Part shown: one piece after another, positions 44,101-56,498 of the stretch
Numbering within the stretch: the stretch's first letter is position 1
Layout: the number at the start of each line of letters is the position of its first letter
Source: Mesodorylaimus sp. YZB2_4
Taxonomy: Eukaryota; Nematoda; Enoplea; Dorylaimida; Dorylaimidae
DNA: 64,000 bases
Direction of reading: 5' to 3'
Assembly (NCBI GenBank): GCA_030248295.1
Contig: JASANH010001652.1
Span: 248,001 to 312,000 of the forward strand
Made by a program: the position numbers and the translations under genes
The notes under the pieces: generated by a model
Told to the model about the DNA's origin: nothing
Database searches by the model: none
The model's input: only the letters and a program-made list of their open reading frames with translations

Positions 44101-47100
44101 AAAGAAAGTCGCATACTCGAAGTGAGTCTCATCATTATCAGTCTAACCAATATTTTCAATATGTTTGCTGGTTTTAGACTCGGAACAAGTATGGTTTCGA
44201 ATACGAATATGTTCGCCGTCTGATTAATCTCAAGGACGAACCGAGAGCGTGCTATAAAGAATCCTACGGAAAGAGGGGTAGTTTGTTGGAGAAGATTACA
44301 AAATTTATTTTGAAGAAGATTTACGCGCCCATAAAAGGCTATCGTTACCCAATCAGCATGCTAACCGCCACTTCCGTTTCCATGCTGCTTGTCTGGTTTG
44401 TAAGCAAAACTTTTATCGCCAAATGTTTTGCAAGGATCGCAGATCTTGTTTTTAGGCCGCAGTCAGAATAGTCCAATTTTATCATTTTATTCTTCTAAAA
44501 TCTGAGTGGCTCATCACTTTCTTATTTGGAGAAAAAGCCGTTGAAGTTATGAGGAACCATACAGCTGCGATAGAAGTAATAGAAGAGTCGCCAATTTATG
44601 TAAAGTTATTAGAATGGTACAGAGGTGTCGAATGTAAGTAGCGTGTTTGGGTTTGCTTATTCACACAACCTAATTTTTAGGCACTATGAGTACCCATTTA
44701 ATTCCCTTTAGAAAAGATTTTGCTTGCATTTTTCTAGTAACAACTCTGGTTTTATGAGGTACCTGTTCTCTGCGACGGCATATGGCATAACCCACCCAAG
44801 GACATTCTTCCATGACTTTTTAAATGAATAAGATTGGGAAAAATGGTGGAGAACTATGCATATTGAGTTAATGATCCATATATCCCGCTGCTGTAGGGAG
44901 CGAAATAATTTATTCTGATGTATAACTTGTTTTCTTTGAGAATATACAGGCCCTTCGCGTGCCGCATGTACATTCCCATAGACAACGGATAGTACAGTAG
45001 AAGCTGCATACTAAAATCGGTTTGGATTCTATTACCATCCATTTCGAATCCTAACTTAGACCTATTGAAAAAATAGCCCTGGATATTTTGAGTACGGTAT
45101 ATATTTCTTACATGCTACAGTATAGACAGTGTCTTCTACTATTTACGGGTCATCTACTGTATATGTGTTAAGTACACAGTGTTAAGATAACTTCAGGTTA
45201 TTGGCAAATGAAGCTATAAGAAATGCAAATTTGCATCATTTAATACAGTAGGTACACATAATATACAGTATATATTACATATTGTTACAGTTTGATATAT
45301 CGGTATAATTAGGCGTCAAATGTGTTTCAAGATTTTAGTATATCGTTAGAATATCCCGACGTTGTGTTTTCCTTTTTAGATGCCTTCTACCTCTCGTTAG
45401 CAATCGCATTTTTATTTACTCTGATCACCATGTTGCTGATGCTAAGGAATTATCGGAAACATATTCTTCAGTTCTACAGGGGCGTCGTCGTAGATGTACC
45501 TCGTTTCAAGCACAAGGCTCCTCGATCTATCGTGGTAAGTTTGCCCCTTTCCCTAAAGTGGTAAAATATCAGGTTTGTTCACGAGTATCTTCTCTTGATA
45601 AAAATGACAAATCTGTATCAACCTTTAAAAACTGCTGTCCTTTCCCAGGTTTCCGGTTCGAAATATGTCGGTTATCAATTGAGCTATACTGTTTGGGGTA
45701 AGTCGACTTCCTTTTTTTTAACAAGTCAGTATAAAATCGTTTTTTTAGGCTTTGTCATTCAAGCCTTCTTCTTCTTAGCGCTCTGCATAGTTGTCATCTT
45801 AATCGCTACGGCGGTATTTATTTTCAAGAATAACAAATTGTTTTTCTCAATTCTTCTGTGGGTGGGGTAAGTGTTTTTGCTTTTCCATGGTAAGCAGACT
45901 CTGGGTATGCCACTAGACGCTTTCTCTTCCTGGCAATCTGGGATGCTGTGCCCTCCCACTCGGAGTCAATTAAGAAACTTTTTTTAGACCTCTGATTGGC
46001 TATGTCTATGGTATTATGATAATTCAGCAATTGGTAATCCATTTCGTGTTCCTGCAAAAAAATGAACGCGGAAAGCGAGTTCTGGCAATTCGCTACCTGT
46101 AAGTTATTTTAAAAATCTATTTGTCATCTTGGCTACGAACTGCTGTGTGCTTCAAAAACAAAACTTGTAAAGCCAAAGTACCCGTATGATCCAGCATTCT
46201 GTGTATGTTGTATGACCAGCGGTTTGATTGTATCATACTTCTTACTTTGCAGATTTGGCTTTTTCAATTTCCAATATATTATGGTTTTTCTCAACGCTGC
46301 CGTTGGTCTGGTCTCGTGTTTACTGCGGTTGATAATAGCTACGGTGATTGGTCTTATCACCTTGTCCCGGCTGGACATGAGTTGTATGAGCCGAACTTTT
46401 GAAACAAAAGATAGTGGTACGGATGGTTATTATCCTGTTAGCCGTGCTTTGTCATAGGGACATGCTAGAGGACAATACTGTAGGCAAACCTGACAATGTC
46501 CAGATTTAGTCGGATACTATAACATCGTTATAAAGCTTCCAACACTGCAGACCGTTTCCTAGGAAATCAATCATTACCAAAAACACGGCTAACAGAAGAC
46601 AGCTAGCCAAATAAGCTCCTGCTTCATACTCTTGTACAACTAGACTATTTTAGGATTCTCCGCCTACGTCAACTTGTTGGAATTCGAAAATGTCCAAACC
46701 AATCCAATTTTAGTCGTCTTTGCGGATTTATTGCAAAAATATGCTTTCGGAGCTAAAGTAGATATGCAGCCAATTGAAGAACACACTGGCAAGGAAAGCG
46801 ATGCCGTTCCGTCAGTGTCAGTTACTTCTTCAGATGGTATGTCTTTTGATTTGCCAATGTCGCCCTGTAGCTGCCATACTGTATGTTCGATTTCCGCAGC
46901 TGGGTGCGGTCTGTCTCTATTCAGAATTAGCATAACTAATAACATGACTGGGCTGCAAGATATTCACAGCTTTTTCGACATTGTTGAGCATTACACCTGC
47001 GTGTACCTTCGATGAGAACAGTCAGTAGGAGTACATGTGCTTATGTACAGGATTACGTATTGCAGATTTCAGAGCGCAGTTCCTTCCTTTCCGATAAATG

Positions 47101-47359
47101 TTTCTGCTGTTTAGCTCCTCACCAACGCAAAATTCGCAATCTCTGGTGGATGGCCGTAACTTTAATCCGTAATCCATTTCTGCGATATTACAGGAAGAAG
47201 GAACTACAAAGTCTGGGCGAGGAGCGTGCCGCTGTCGTAGCGGAACTGTGGACCAATTTTGACCTCGCAGTAGCACGCCGAAAGAAAATTTTGGCTAAAA
47301 GGAATTTAAAAGAAACAAATGAAGAGAAAAAACTGCAGAAATACAATAATATTGTGTGA
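41192..47359 (+). CDS. STRA6-like multi-pass retinol/retinoid transporter receptor (copy C)
   Basis: Fifteen exons: 41192-41232, 41288-41357, 41416-41501, 43375-43511, 43569-43753, 43999-44121, 44178-44399, 44456-44633, 45380-45534, 45649-45697, 45749-45866, 45988-46098, 46253-46416, 46654-46836, 47115-47359, giving 688 residues. The last exon could instead start at 47073 (14 more residues, same frame); both acceptors are plausible. Landmarks are SLVDLDDVAFFRYVAIPA, PVDLVSQRRHRFPYVAAFN, KGYRYPISMLTATS, LDMSCMSRTFETKD and RKIRNLWWMAVTLI...LRYYRKKEL. Exon 5 is extended at its 3' end by 18 bp against the usual 167. The exon 8 loop keeps a sequon (NHT). Exons 6-7 are very close to copy B (for example RTRNKYGFEYEYVRRL in both), which suggests recent duplication or gene conversion. 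Intron 3 (1.9 kb) carries a Tc1/mariner relic. Confidence 0.9.
42630..43333 (-). mobile_element. Tc1/mariner-type transposon relic
   Basis: On the minus strand (42975 to about 42634) there is an N-terminal transposase segment with a helix-turn-helix: LKKQGLSDKQLVKT, SRSTIFSIIKKSK, then RGRKRGTSPRIDRKIVLKVK, the bipartite HTH and GRPR-like motif of Tc1/mariner transposases. Upstream, near 43296-43333, GGGTGGGACTAAAATAATCG looks like its terminal inverted repeat next to a TA. The catalytic DDE part and the other end are missing or decayed. It sits in intron 3 of STRA6-like copy C. Confidence 0.8.
44920..44995. repeat. Fold-back repeat, copy 2
   Basis: CTTGTTTTCTTTGAGAATAT pairs imperfectly with ATGTACATTCCCATAGACAA across a short loop. 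The whole unit, with its TATAAC flank, matches 11466-11545. In intron 8 of STRA6-like copy C. Confidence 0.7.
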
Positions 47360-48992
47360 GTGCTTTAACGATTTTTCATCGGGTATACTAGTTACGCAGT
47401 TAAGAGAAGTCGAAATATTTTCTTTTGTGCTCTTTTGTATAACGTACATAGTAAGTGTGTATGCATGGTATATCTAGTTTCAGGCAAAGCCGGGTCTTGA
47501 TTAGCTGATTGCAAGAAGTTACTGCACACCATTGATGATCTTTTAATGTATTGCTGCATACATAAAGCATTTTGCACGAAACAGTGGGTGACTGATGACA
47601 ACAAGGTGGACGCCACTGAACTGTCGGAGTTTGAAGACACGGCTAACAGAAGCGAACACAGGGAAAGGGCAGTTGGGGCTAAAGTAGGCAGCGTTGTTAG
47701 ATGCAACTAGAATCCGCTAGATCTTGCGGGTTTTTTGTCCGACAGCTGGATAACCAGCGGACGGACTGTTTCAGCGGAATTTGCAGCGGATTTTGGGGTT
47801 TTTGGCGGATTCTGGCGGACTGGCGTAAATCTGGATATAGCAGCCTATATGTGACCACTTTTGAAGCAGAATGCCCTTTTTTTAAGACTTGTTGAGCCAC
47901 TTTTGTCCTCGTGTTGTGGTCTGAAGGGTCGACTGTACGAATGGGGGTAAGAAATGGGGAAATCGCTCCCAGGCCTATCTACTGTATTTGGCAACAAATT
48001 CAGCTCAGCTCAGTCGGTACTAAGTAAAGTCAGACTTCTTGATCCGCTCGTCCTTTGCTCCTCATTCTTCAGTATTGTGTGCACTAATTTGCACATTTTG
48101 CATAAGATTTAGACAGAGCAGGGTGGTCCGTTTTTGTCCTTTGATCCCCTTCCCTTCCCCGAGGTGTGCCTCGCCCCCAGCATGTCCCAAGTAGGAGCTC
48201 CGAGCTGTCACTGCTCTCTTTATGGTCCTAAACAAATGTATAGTATAATTAACGTTACTATTTGCCTTTAGCCTCACATATGAAAAATTCATCAAAGATC
48301 TGCGGCTACTCGATGGCCAACTGCTTTCAAAGCCCATTTCCAGTTTTCTGAAGTTCTGATTTTTAAGTTTTTTGACAGGGATCATCTACTGAGGAAATGC
48401 AGTCTAATTAGGGATAGTTATGGTCAAAGGCGGGAGAAGACGCCAGTAAAAGAGATATCATATGCATCAATCAAGCGAACTAAAACCAAAATGGTACTGA
48501 GTTTTTAGTGTCATGTCACATACCCAGTGGGGAAGGGCAACACACTATCTACAGTATCACTCATCAGCCGTCATCACATTCTCACCAAATTCAGTTCAGC
48601 ACTGGGTACACATTGAAGCATCAGGATACAATCCATCTAAAAGGCCTGAAATTTTGAGATCTGTACACAGACTTTGGATGAGTGTGTTAAAATAAACAAT
48701 TCCGCTCAATGTGGACCATCATAACAATGAAAATGCGCTATAGACAGTGTACATTTCGTTTTATTCCTTTGCTTAAAACTTTTTGCCCGGACGTTTTTTA
48801 ATAAATTGCAGCATAGAGATATCATTCGCGTTCCATTGTCGGCTAGTCCGCGTTCCTTTTGGCGTTCAAAACGATCATTGCTGCCTCGTAGGGGAAAAAG
48901 AGGCTGTCTTTAACTTTTGCAGATTTAGAGACTGGTTATAAGTTCGATATTCTCGAGAACTAATTTCCAGGAGAAGGAATCAAGAAGGGAAA
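47360..48992. other. Spacer between STRA6-like copies C and D
   Basis: No gene, transposon or repeat family shared with the rest of the window was recognised. Short TACAGTA-type words occur. The promoter of copy D should lie just before 48993. Confidence 0.45.
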
Positions 48993-51900
48993 ATGGATGA
49001 TGAGTAAATGGACGCTTTGGACATAAGTAGGAGGAACAGACTTTGATTTGCTCTTCAGAACCTCAATTTGTAAAAGACCTGTTGAATTGGACGAGGTGAC
49101 CTTCTTTCGGTTTGTGACCATACCTGCTGTAAATATTGGCTCCCCAAAATCATGAACGGCCTCATGTCGGACATTTTAGGTTCTACTAATTGTCGCTTTG
49201 CAAGTCTTGCAACAATGGAGAAAAAGGCGGCAAAGATTCTGTGGAAGCATTGCTGTCATATGGTGGGTACAATGTGGGATGTAGAAGTACCTAAGAAGCT
49301 GTAATCTTGCAGAGAATAAGCATCAATCTCTACTGGATCATTGAAGTGGTATTAGCACATGCATTTGAGGCATACTTTTTAGGCCAGTCGACCTCCTCGG
49401 CCAGCGTCGTAATCGCTTCCCTTACGTAGCTGCATTTAATGTAGCTAGCTGGTCCATCTTACAAGCAATCACGGGTGAAAGTCCGCTGAAATTCGAAACT
49501 TACATCGCACCCATCTCAAGTAAGTCAGAATATTTTGAGATGAAGCCAATAACTTGAACGTGTATGATTCAGGTCTTATGAAACTTTGCACCTGCATTGT
49601 TCTGGCAATAATCTTTTATCCCTTATTTGCCGCAATATCATCAAATCACGTAATTGGATATGGATTAGGCGCTGCATATATTTGGATGCTGACCGTGGTC
49701 TACATTTTGGCAAACCACCCATGCGGCGATAACACACTGGTTAGTGTATTAGGTGTGCTTGGCCTGTGAAGAAGGTGGTGTGATCACTTTAGTTCGTGAT
49801 TGCAACCCTCGTGCCTGGCAAGCCGGGCAAGGGGAGAATAATCGACCTTCCCTTGTCTGTGAAATGTCAACCCCTCGGGTTGATGTATCAGCCGAAAGGT
49901 GCAGTCGCAAGAAATGCCTTCCTCCAGTCGGAGTTTCTGCCATATTCTCACCTACTCCTGCCAGGCTCGAAAACACTTTCTTTAAAAAACACCCTGTTGT
50001 TACGAGGAACTGACGTTATTCCAGCATGATTTCCTTCCTGATGATATAATTGAAATTTATAAAGCATTTAGCTCTTAAAATTTGACTTCTCTTGTTTTCC
50101 TAAAACAGAAATCACGAATCACAAATCGCAAATACAAACCCAACAAACATTCTGATTTAAATATGTTGCTTTCGCAAAACATCTGGGAAAACTATCTTTA
50201 TTAAAATAAAATGCATCCGACTGATATGCATCAACAACATTTTTTCAGGGCGCAGCGACCTACGAGGCCATAGAATTTTTACCTTGTCTTTTATGGATGT
50301 TATATTTATGTATTTATTTCCCACTGCGAATTATTTCTCGCATTCGGAAAAAAGATCAGGATCGAAATGAGGCAAGCATTGAATAATCAGCGTACCAATT
50401 TTTTATGACAAGTCCACAACTTTAGGTGCGAAATAAACATACTTTCGAACGCAATTATGTTTATCGACTACTCCACCACAGCGACCAGCCTCGAGTAGTT
50501 CATCGAGAATCCTACGGTAAGAAAGGAAGTATCTTGGAGAAAACCACGAAATTGATATTCAAAAAAGTGTATGCACCGATCGAGGGGTACAGATACCCTG
50601 TGAGCATGCTGACTGCTTCTTCCGTCTCGATGCTGCTAATCTGGTCGGTAAGTCTCAGGAAAGCCTTCAGTTCAGTATATTCATCAGATTACTCGTTGAT
50701 TATGTGGCGATATAAAAATATTTTCAGGCCGCCGTGAGTATCATAAGACTATACTATGTCATGGCTGCTTTGGGTCATGCCACGGTGTCTTCTTTGTTTG
50801 GGCCATCAGTGAAAGAAGTAGTAGTCAACAACACAAATGTGAAAGAAACCATTCAAGCATCGCCCTTCTTCCAGACAGCTGAGGCGATGTGGACAGGAAT
50901 GGAATGTAGGTTTCTGGGAAAGGTTTTTTACTCACTCGCGAATCTTTGTATTTATATTGATTAATTTTTTTCCCTTTGGAGTCACTTTGGCATTCTGTTA
51001 CAAAGTGAGATTCGATGCAACTCTCTCTCTCACACTCTTTTCAGATGCCATGTACATATCGTTCGGGCTCGCCTTTCTGCTGACTGTCATTTCTATGCTA
51101 CTGGTGTTAAGAAATTATCGAAATCACATTCTCCAATATTACAAAGGCCAAGTTGTGGACTTACCGCGTGTGAATCACAACTCACCTCGAAATATTGTGG
51201 TAAGCTGCGGAAACATGCTGTTTCGTTCAGCTGTGTCAATTAGCTCAACGAAACAGCACCAGCCACTAGCCACCATAGTCGGAGAACTACTGTCTTGCAG
51301 GAGAATTTAAGCAACCAAACGGGTCCTACGACAGAAATGGGGTTTTTATGGCAAAACCTCAATCTAAAACTGTATTTTATCCGTTGGAGCAAGAAGCTTC
51401 ATGAAACTGAACTACTGCAAGCTGACTGCTTTTGGTCAGTAGGGCCAGGCCCGACAATTCGACCCAAATCCAAACCGAAAATTTTCAAGTCAAACCCAAT
51501 CCGTTCGCTAGTGAACCCAAACCCAAACCATAAAAACCCATATTTTTTGAAAAAATTGACTAAAACCCCAAACCACCTTTGTTCGGTGAAGTAGGTATAT
51601 CATCAGTATCACGCACATTTTTGTGAAAATGCTATCATTCTTTGCTAATCGACCTGAGGGAAAGCAATCTTGTTCGCACAGAGGCTTTACTCGAAAGTCT
51701 TCCTCCAGAGAAAAGCAGTGAAAACAGTGGAAGAGTCTTCCCTGGCGTCCCGAGGGCTCCGAGTAGCACATTTTGACTGTGCCATAACTCTAAAGTTTGC
51801 CTTACGATGAACACATTTTTGAGCAGTTGATTGAGTCGTGCCCGCTCGCATCTTCATCTACCTTCAGAAAGATCACCAGGGATACCCCAGGCAACTTATC

Positions 51901-53921
51901 TAGCAGACGATTGAAACTGGCATTAGCTAATCTGACTCCACCTCCAAATTCGGTTTTTGGACTCCTCCAAAGCACAACCCGAGACCTGAGAAGTATCCTG
52001 CTCACAGAGATCAATATCATCTGCTAACAGACGATTTCTCACTTCCGTCATAGTCATACTCATGTCGAATTAGAGTAGTTAGCTAGGGGCACTTTTTTTT
52101 CAAAATTTTTGTTGGCCGAAGCCCGTTTTCGCCCATAGCCGGCCAGCAGTCATAAGCAGGGCTCTGCTGGTCCGGCACACACAGCAGCGACCCTCTGCGT
52201 GTCTCCAATAGGAGCACTTCCACGCGAGGACATCCTGGACAGGACACCGAGTTCCTCGGACGAAGGCGGGCTTTTAACCGTATGTTGGACAGCCGAAACT
52301 GTCTCCTCGTTTGGCTTCCGTCTCTCCACTCGGAGCACCTCGGCGGTATACCGGGTGAGTCATCCACGCCTGGCGTGCAAGGTCAGCGAGGATTTATGGT
52401 TCGCAAACCGACTTCCATCACCGGGGATCGAACCCGGGACGAGTCCAGCCACTCGCTCCCGAGCAATACGGAGAGACGGATGCCGAACCGCTGCACCACC
52501 GCGGCCGCGCTAGGGGCACTAGGTACGTTTTTAGAGCACCAGGATCTGTCGATTCGAAACCAGCGGACATCATATCGCATTGGCTTCAAAACGCTGTGCC
52601 GATCAACCACATACTCATGCTGACGATAAAGGCTGACCCAAAGTGGGAAAGTGGACCATTCAGGTTCAACCCGACCTGATCCGGTGTCTACTGGGGATAT
52701 TTGAAGGTTTATACTGTACGATTTCTAGCCAGTCTGGCGCATACATTATCTTATTCCTACGAAAGTATCTATCGCTTCCCGACAATTACACGTGGATTTT
52801 CTGATTTTCAGGTTGCTGGCTCAAAATACGTTGGCTACCAATTTGCGTACGCATTTTGGGGTAATAATTTGCCATCTTCTCTTTTTCTCAACCCCGAACG
52901 AAAAATTTAGGATTTGTAATCCAAGCCGCAATTCTATTGATGGTCAGTGCAATTCTTATATTTTTGGTGGTGTTCGTATTCATTCTGAAAAACTACCAAT
53001 TATTTATTAAAGTCATTCTGTGGATAGGGTGAATATAACGCGCCTATCTGACATGGTTGAACCCGCAGGGGATTTGAAGGACTTTTATGTTCAGGCCACT
53101 GTTTGCATACATGTACGGCATCATGGTCACTCAACAAGTAATGGTGCATTTCCTTTTCTTGCAAAAAGATGAACACGGGAAACGCATCTTGGCTATTAGC
53201 TGCTTGTGAGTCCTATTGGGATTATCAGTAAGGCCAAGTGCTGAACCGAAGAATTATGCTTTTTTTTCTTAGGCTTGCCTTCCTTAATTTCCAATATTTT
53301 ATGGTATTCATCAACTCAGCCATCGGTCTAATCTCGTGCCTTCTACGTGTTATCAAGGCGGCCGTAATCGGATCTTTTACTATTGGTCGCTTGGATATGA
53401 GTTGTATGAGCCGGACATTTGAGAAGATGGATAGCGGTAAAATCCAGTCACACGTTTAGATTAAAACAACCAAAAAAATTATTGCAGGTTTTAACGCCTA
53501 CATTAGTCTACTGGAGTTTGAGAACGTGCAGACAAACCCGATTCTTGTGACTTTTGTTCTTCTATTAAAGGAGGAGGCAATCAATAGAAAGCTGCTGTAC
53601 AATCAAGACGCCTTTATACTGACCAGGCGGAACGGAAAGCAAGGTGTCATACAGGAGGCAACACTGACGCACTAATACCATAATCCCTTTTTCTTATCAG
53701 ATACCACTCGCTCCGGCAGCTTGGAAGTAGATCGACGCAAAAACGTGATCCGCAATCGTTGGCGAGTGGCCATGACTTTGGTCAGCAGCTCCTATCTCAG
53801 GCACTATAGAAAGAAAGAGCTTGCTAGTTGCGGCACTGAATCTGCTTTCACTGCGGCAGAACAATTGACCAAGTTTGATTTGGTAGTCGCTTCGCACCGA
53901 AACGATGAAGCATCGTCTTAG
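48993..53921 (+). CDS. STRA6-like multi-pass retinol/retinoid transporter receptor (copy D)
   Basis: Fifteen exons give 654 residues: 48993-49003, 49059-49128, 49180-49262, 49383-49519, 49573-49739, 50249-50371, 50426-50647, 50728-50905, 51045-51199, 52812-52860, 52911-53028, 53095-53205, 53273-53436, 53488-53643, 53701-53921. The first coding exon is only ATG plus 8 bases (MDD-E), the shortest of the set; it is chosen because phase 2 and spacing match the sisters. Landmarks are FFRFVTIPA, PVDLLGQRRNRFPYVAAFN, EGYRYPVSMLTASS, LDMSCMSRTFEKMD and RKNVIRNRWRVAMT...LRHYRKKEL. Intron 6 begins with the classic GC donor (GAG|GCAAGC), and only this choice gives the family's 123-bp exon 6. The exon 8 sequon is NNT. 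The tail is the shortest of the family. Intron 9 holds a SINE and intron 5 a MITE remnant. Confidence 0.9.
49795..49985 (+). repeat. Diverged TGTAACCAGC MITE in intron 5 of copy D
   Basis: TGTCAACCCCTCGGGTTGATG is the family's internal hairpin, followed by CTTCCTCCAGTCGGAGTTTC. The order matches 16530-16710 but the ends are too diverged to fix. Confidence 0.6.
52105..52512 (-). repeat. tRNA-derived SINE, family 2, long copy
   Basis: On the minus strand the head has GCGGTGGTGCAGCGGTTCGG (box A) and CCCGGGTTCGATCCCCGGTG (box B), then a body of about 350 bp shared with 25486-25865, ending at CGGGCTTCGGCC. The tRNA-like part is better preserved here than in the other copies. It lies in intron 9 of STRA6-like copy D, antisense to the gene. 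Confidence 0.8.
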
Positions 53922-54635
53922 AATAATCATGGATAACACTTTGGAGAGCAGGAAATCTAGCGAAGAAGAGGACTATCCAGGACAGACAACTCTTTTTATC
54001 CTCACCACTAATCTAGTATTATAATTATTTGGCTGGAGCAGTAATCCTGGGGGCTCGGTTTCGATCCTCCTGCTGTACATATTTCGATTAGTACGTAGTG
54101 TTCAATGAAAGATTCCCTCCCCACCTACCATCATTCAGTTCACTGCACAGTTTTTCTTGGTTGCTTCTCTGTAACAGGTGGCTCTGGCGACAAGGCATTT
54201 GTTACTGTATCTGACAGCAATGTATTGTCTATTCTCAAATCTGTTCAGTTCAGTTGATTAGATGATCACTACCACTTCAAATATGTTACAGAGTTTTTGC
54301 TTTGTGAACGTTTTCCACAGCATACTTCGCTTTAATCGTTCATGTTTCTCTTGGCATCCCAATATCGCAGATGAGGAGAAAATGAGATTGCGAATGAATA
54401 AGGGGGGAAGGTCAGGATTTGGGAATAGGAGAAAGAGAAAAGTAAGACAGCTGCTTCTGTGCTAAAGGAATGATCGTGAGACTACTTCCACGAAGCAAAC
54501 AAGGTGCCTCTACTAGCTGGTTGCGTACAAAATACGCATACGCAAAGCTTGCGTATTACGCATTGAAATTTGGATGCGTCTACGCATCTGCATACGCATA
54601 CTTACTTGTACGCAATACATTCAATGCTTTATCCA

Positions 54636-55660
54636 GGGCGGTATAAGAGCAGGCCGCTGGGAGAGAGATCGGGGCTCTCCTTTGCTTGTTTTCACTCGAT
54701 TCGTTTCCATCCGTGTTCTGAATTTGTGGGCAGCCACCCATTTGTCCACCCCTTTGGCAGAACTGTGGGGCGAGCCAAGTGCCAGCCAGGGTTTTCGATT
54801 AGCATACTCTCAAAGGGCCTCTGCGGTCGTCGTTTCCTTTGGTTCATACTGGACTGGAAGAGTCCAGGAGTTGACTCCAGGGCAGGTACTTGGTTCGTCT
54901 GCGGATTTGTCTGTGGGTAAGATCCAGGACGGTTGAGACATCGTCGTGCATTGTTGTGCTTCGTAAAGGATCCTCTGGTATTGACAGAAGTCTTTACTGC
55001 GCTATCGACAGTGGAACTGCAGGAAGCTGACTGTAGCTTCCCCAGAGCTTTTGCGAAATACAAGGCAACGCATGCTAGAGAGCAGTCGTTTACTAGCCAC
55101 CTAGCGGAGTCACACACGGAACAACTACTCACTAGCACACACACACAGCAGTAACTTACTGACTGACGATGAGTCACGCACGCACGAGACGGCGCGGCGG
55201 CGCGGAGCTGACAGGAAACAGGAAATAGGCTAGACGGGCTAACTACGGCGCGGCCACAGGGCGGCAGACAAGAAACCTGCCAGGCAGGCCTGGCCTGGCA
55301 GGTCACGTCACTAGCATACTGCTCATCCAATAAAGATGGGGGTGTCTTCCTGACATAGAAACGAGTACTCAATGGCATAAGCTAAGGCACTCATCGACAT
55401 GGAATGATGCATTTCACAACAGTACACACATAACAGAACTGTTCGCCAGCGCAGGCATCTTGGGACTGGGTGCATTCGACCAGCAGCCAGGCTAGTGTAT
55501 CATTGCACAGAGCAGTTGCAGGCACCCTTCGGAGGCGCGACAAACACGCCTGAGGGGTTGTTGAGAAGTCGGGGTCTTAGTGATCGAAACTCTGCAGGAA
55601 TAAGCACGAGAGCGAAGAAGATCCGAGACCACCGGCACGAGAGCGAAGAAGATCTGTCGC
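54636..55660 (+). mobile_element. LTR-like dispersed repeat, copy 2
   Basis: Matches 16281-16960 in the same order: TATAAGAGCAGGCCGCTGGG, GATCGGGGCTCTCCTTTGCT, TTGACAGAAGTCTTTACTGC, CTGTTCGCCAGCGCAGGCAT, GGTGCATTCGACCAGCAGCC and CACGAGAGCGAAGAAGATC. It lacks the MITE found in copy 1 but has its own extra segments (about 54830-54970 and 55020-55440). The tail CACCGGCACGAGAGCGA is partly duplicated. Confidence 0.6.
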
Positions 55661-55944
55661 GCTTGCTCATACTACAAACATACATAACATCACGCGGGCA
55701 GGGGGTCAAATATAGTTGCAATAATTAAAACATGCACTTTAAAGATCTTAATGATCGCAACACAAAGCCAATATTTGACAGCGCTTTAGCGCGGCAACTG
55801 TTGCATCATCTGGATAGGTGGCATCAGGAGAACGAAAAAAATGCGCTGGCGATTCTGCAGACTGATTTTCTCGATTTTCCAGCTCCGCAGGCCCTATGTA
55901 TAAGAACTTGACCCCCCTCCCCCACTGCACTGGAGTTAGTCTAG

Positions 55945-56012
55945 GCATAGCGACTAAGCAGGCTTGTAAGTGCTGCGGAGATGCTTTTCAAGCGATTAAG
56001 CCACGACTTACA
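55945..56012 (-). repeat. Head fragment of SINE family 1
   Basis: On the minus strand AAGTCGTGGCTTAATCGCTT and the GCATCTCCGCAGCACTTACA arm match the tRNA-like head at 24295-24478. The body is missing. Confidence 0.5.
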
Positions 56013-56492
56013 CTTTTATGGACTGGCTGGTCGACATCTTTACGGTAAAGGTTCTTCTTTGGTCAACACACAGTGTGCGGTAGTAAGTCAAAGCAAGCCA
56101 CGAAGTAAGAAACAAAACGAGGCGCCTATAAGCCGCACTCGTCGAACTCACAATCACCCACAACACGAGGGCACGGCTGTCACTCACTGGCTTCCTACCA
56201 CTGACTCAGCACGCACCATGGTCGAAAGGGGTAAAATAGTGACGAACTGCTCACAGTGAGAGGATCAGGAGATTGCAGAGATACCCGTAAAACAGGCGGT
56301 CAGGAGAAAACAGTACCTACATCAGCATTTTTAAGCCAGCCAATTCATGTTTCTGTTCGTACCGTTTCTGAAAAGTTTTAAAAATATAAACCATGCTAAT
56401 GATTTAAGTAGAGTAGCATCGAACCTATGCCAAATGAGTCCCGATTTGCATCAACGTAGCAGGAACTCCAAAATTTCTCCCGATTTATAAGA

Positions 56493-56498
56493 TTTATT
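56493..56498 (-). terminator. Poly(A) signal overlapping the GPCR stop codon
   Basis: AATAAA on the minus strand; the TAA stop of the receptor (56494-56496) lies inside the hexamer. If used, the 3' UTR is only about 10-30 nt. Confidence 0.55.

Larger units (their letters stand above)
53922..56493. other. Repeat-rich spacer after STRA6-like copy D
   Basis: Holds the second LTR-like repeat (54636-55660) and a SINE head fragment (55945-56012). A 228-residue minus-strand frame at 54692-55378 lies entirely in the LTR-like repeat and has no domain. Nothing else is recognisable. Confidence 0.55.

Noticed and set aside
54692-55378. 228-residue minus-strand frame
   Set aside because: It lies entirely in the LTR-like repeat. 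The corresponding part of the first copy does not keep the frame, and no domain is visible.
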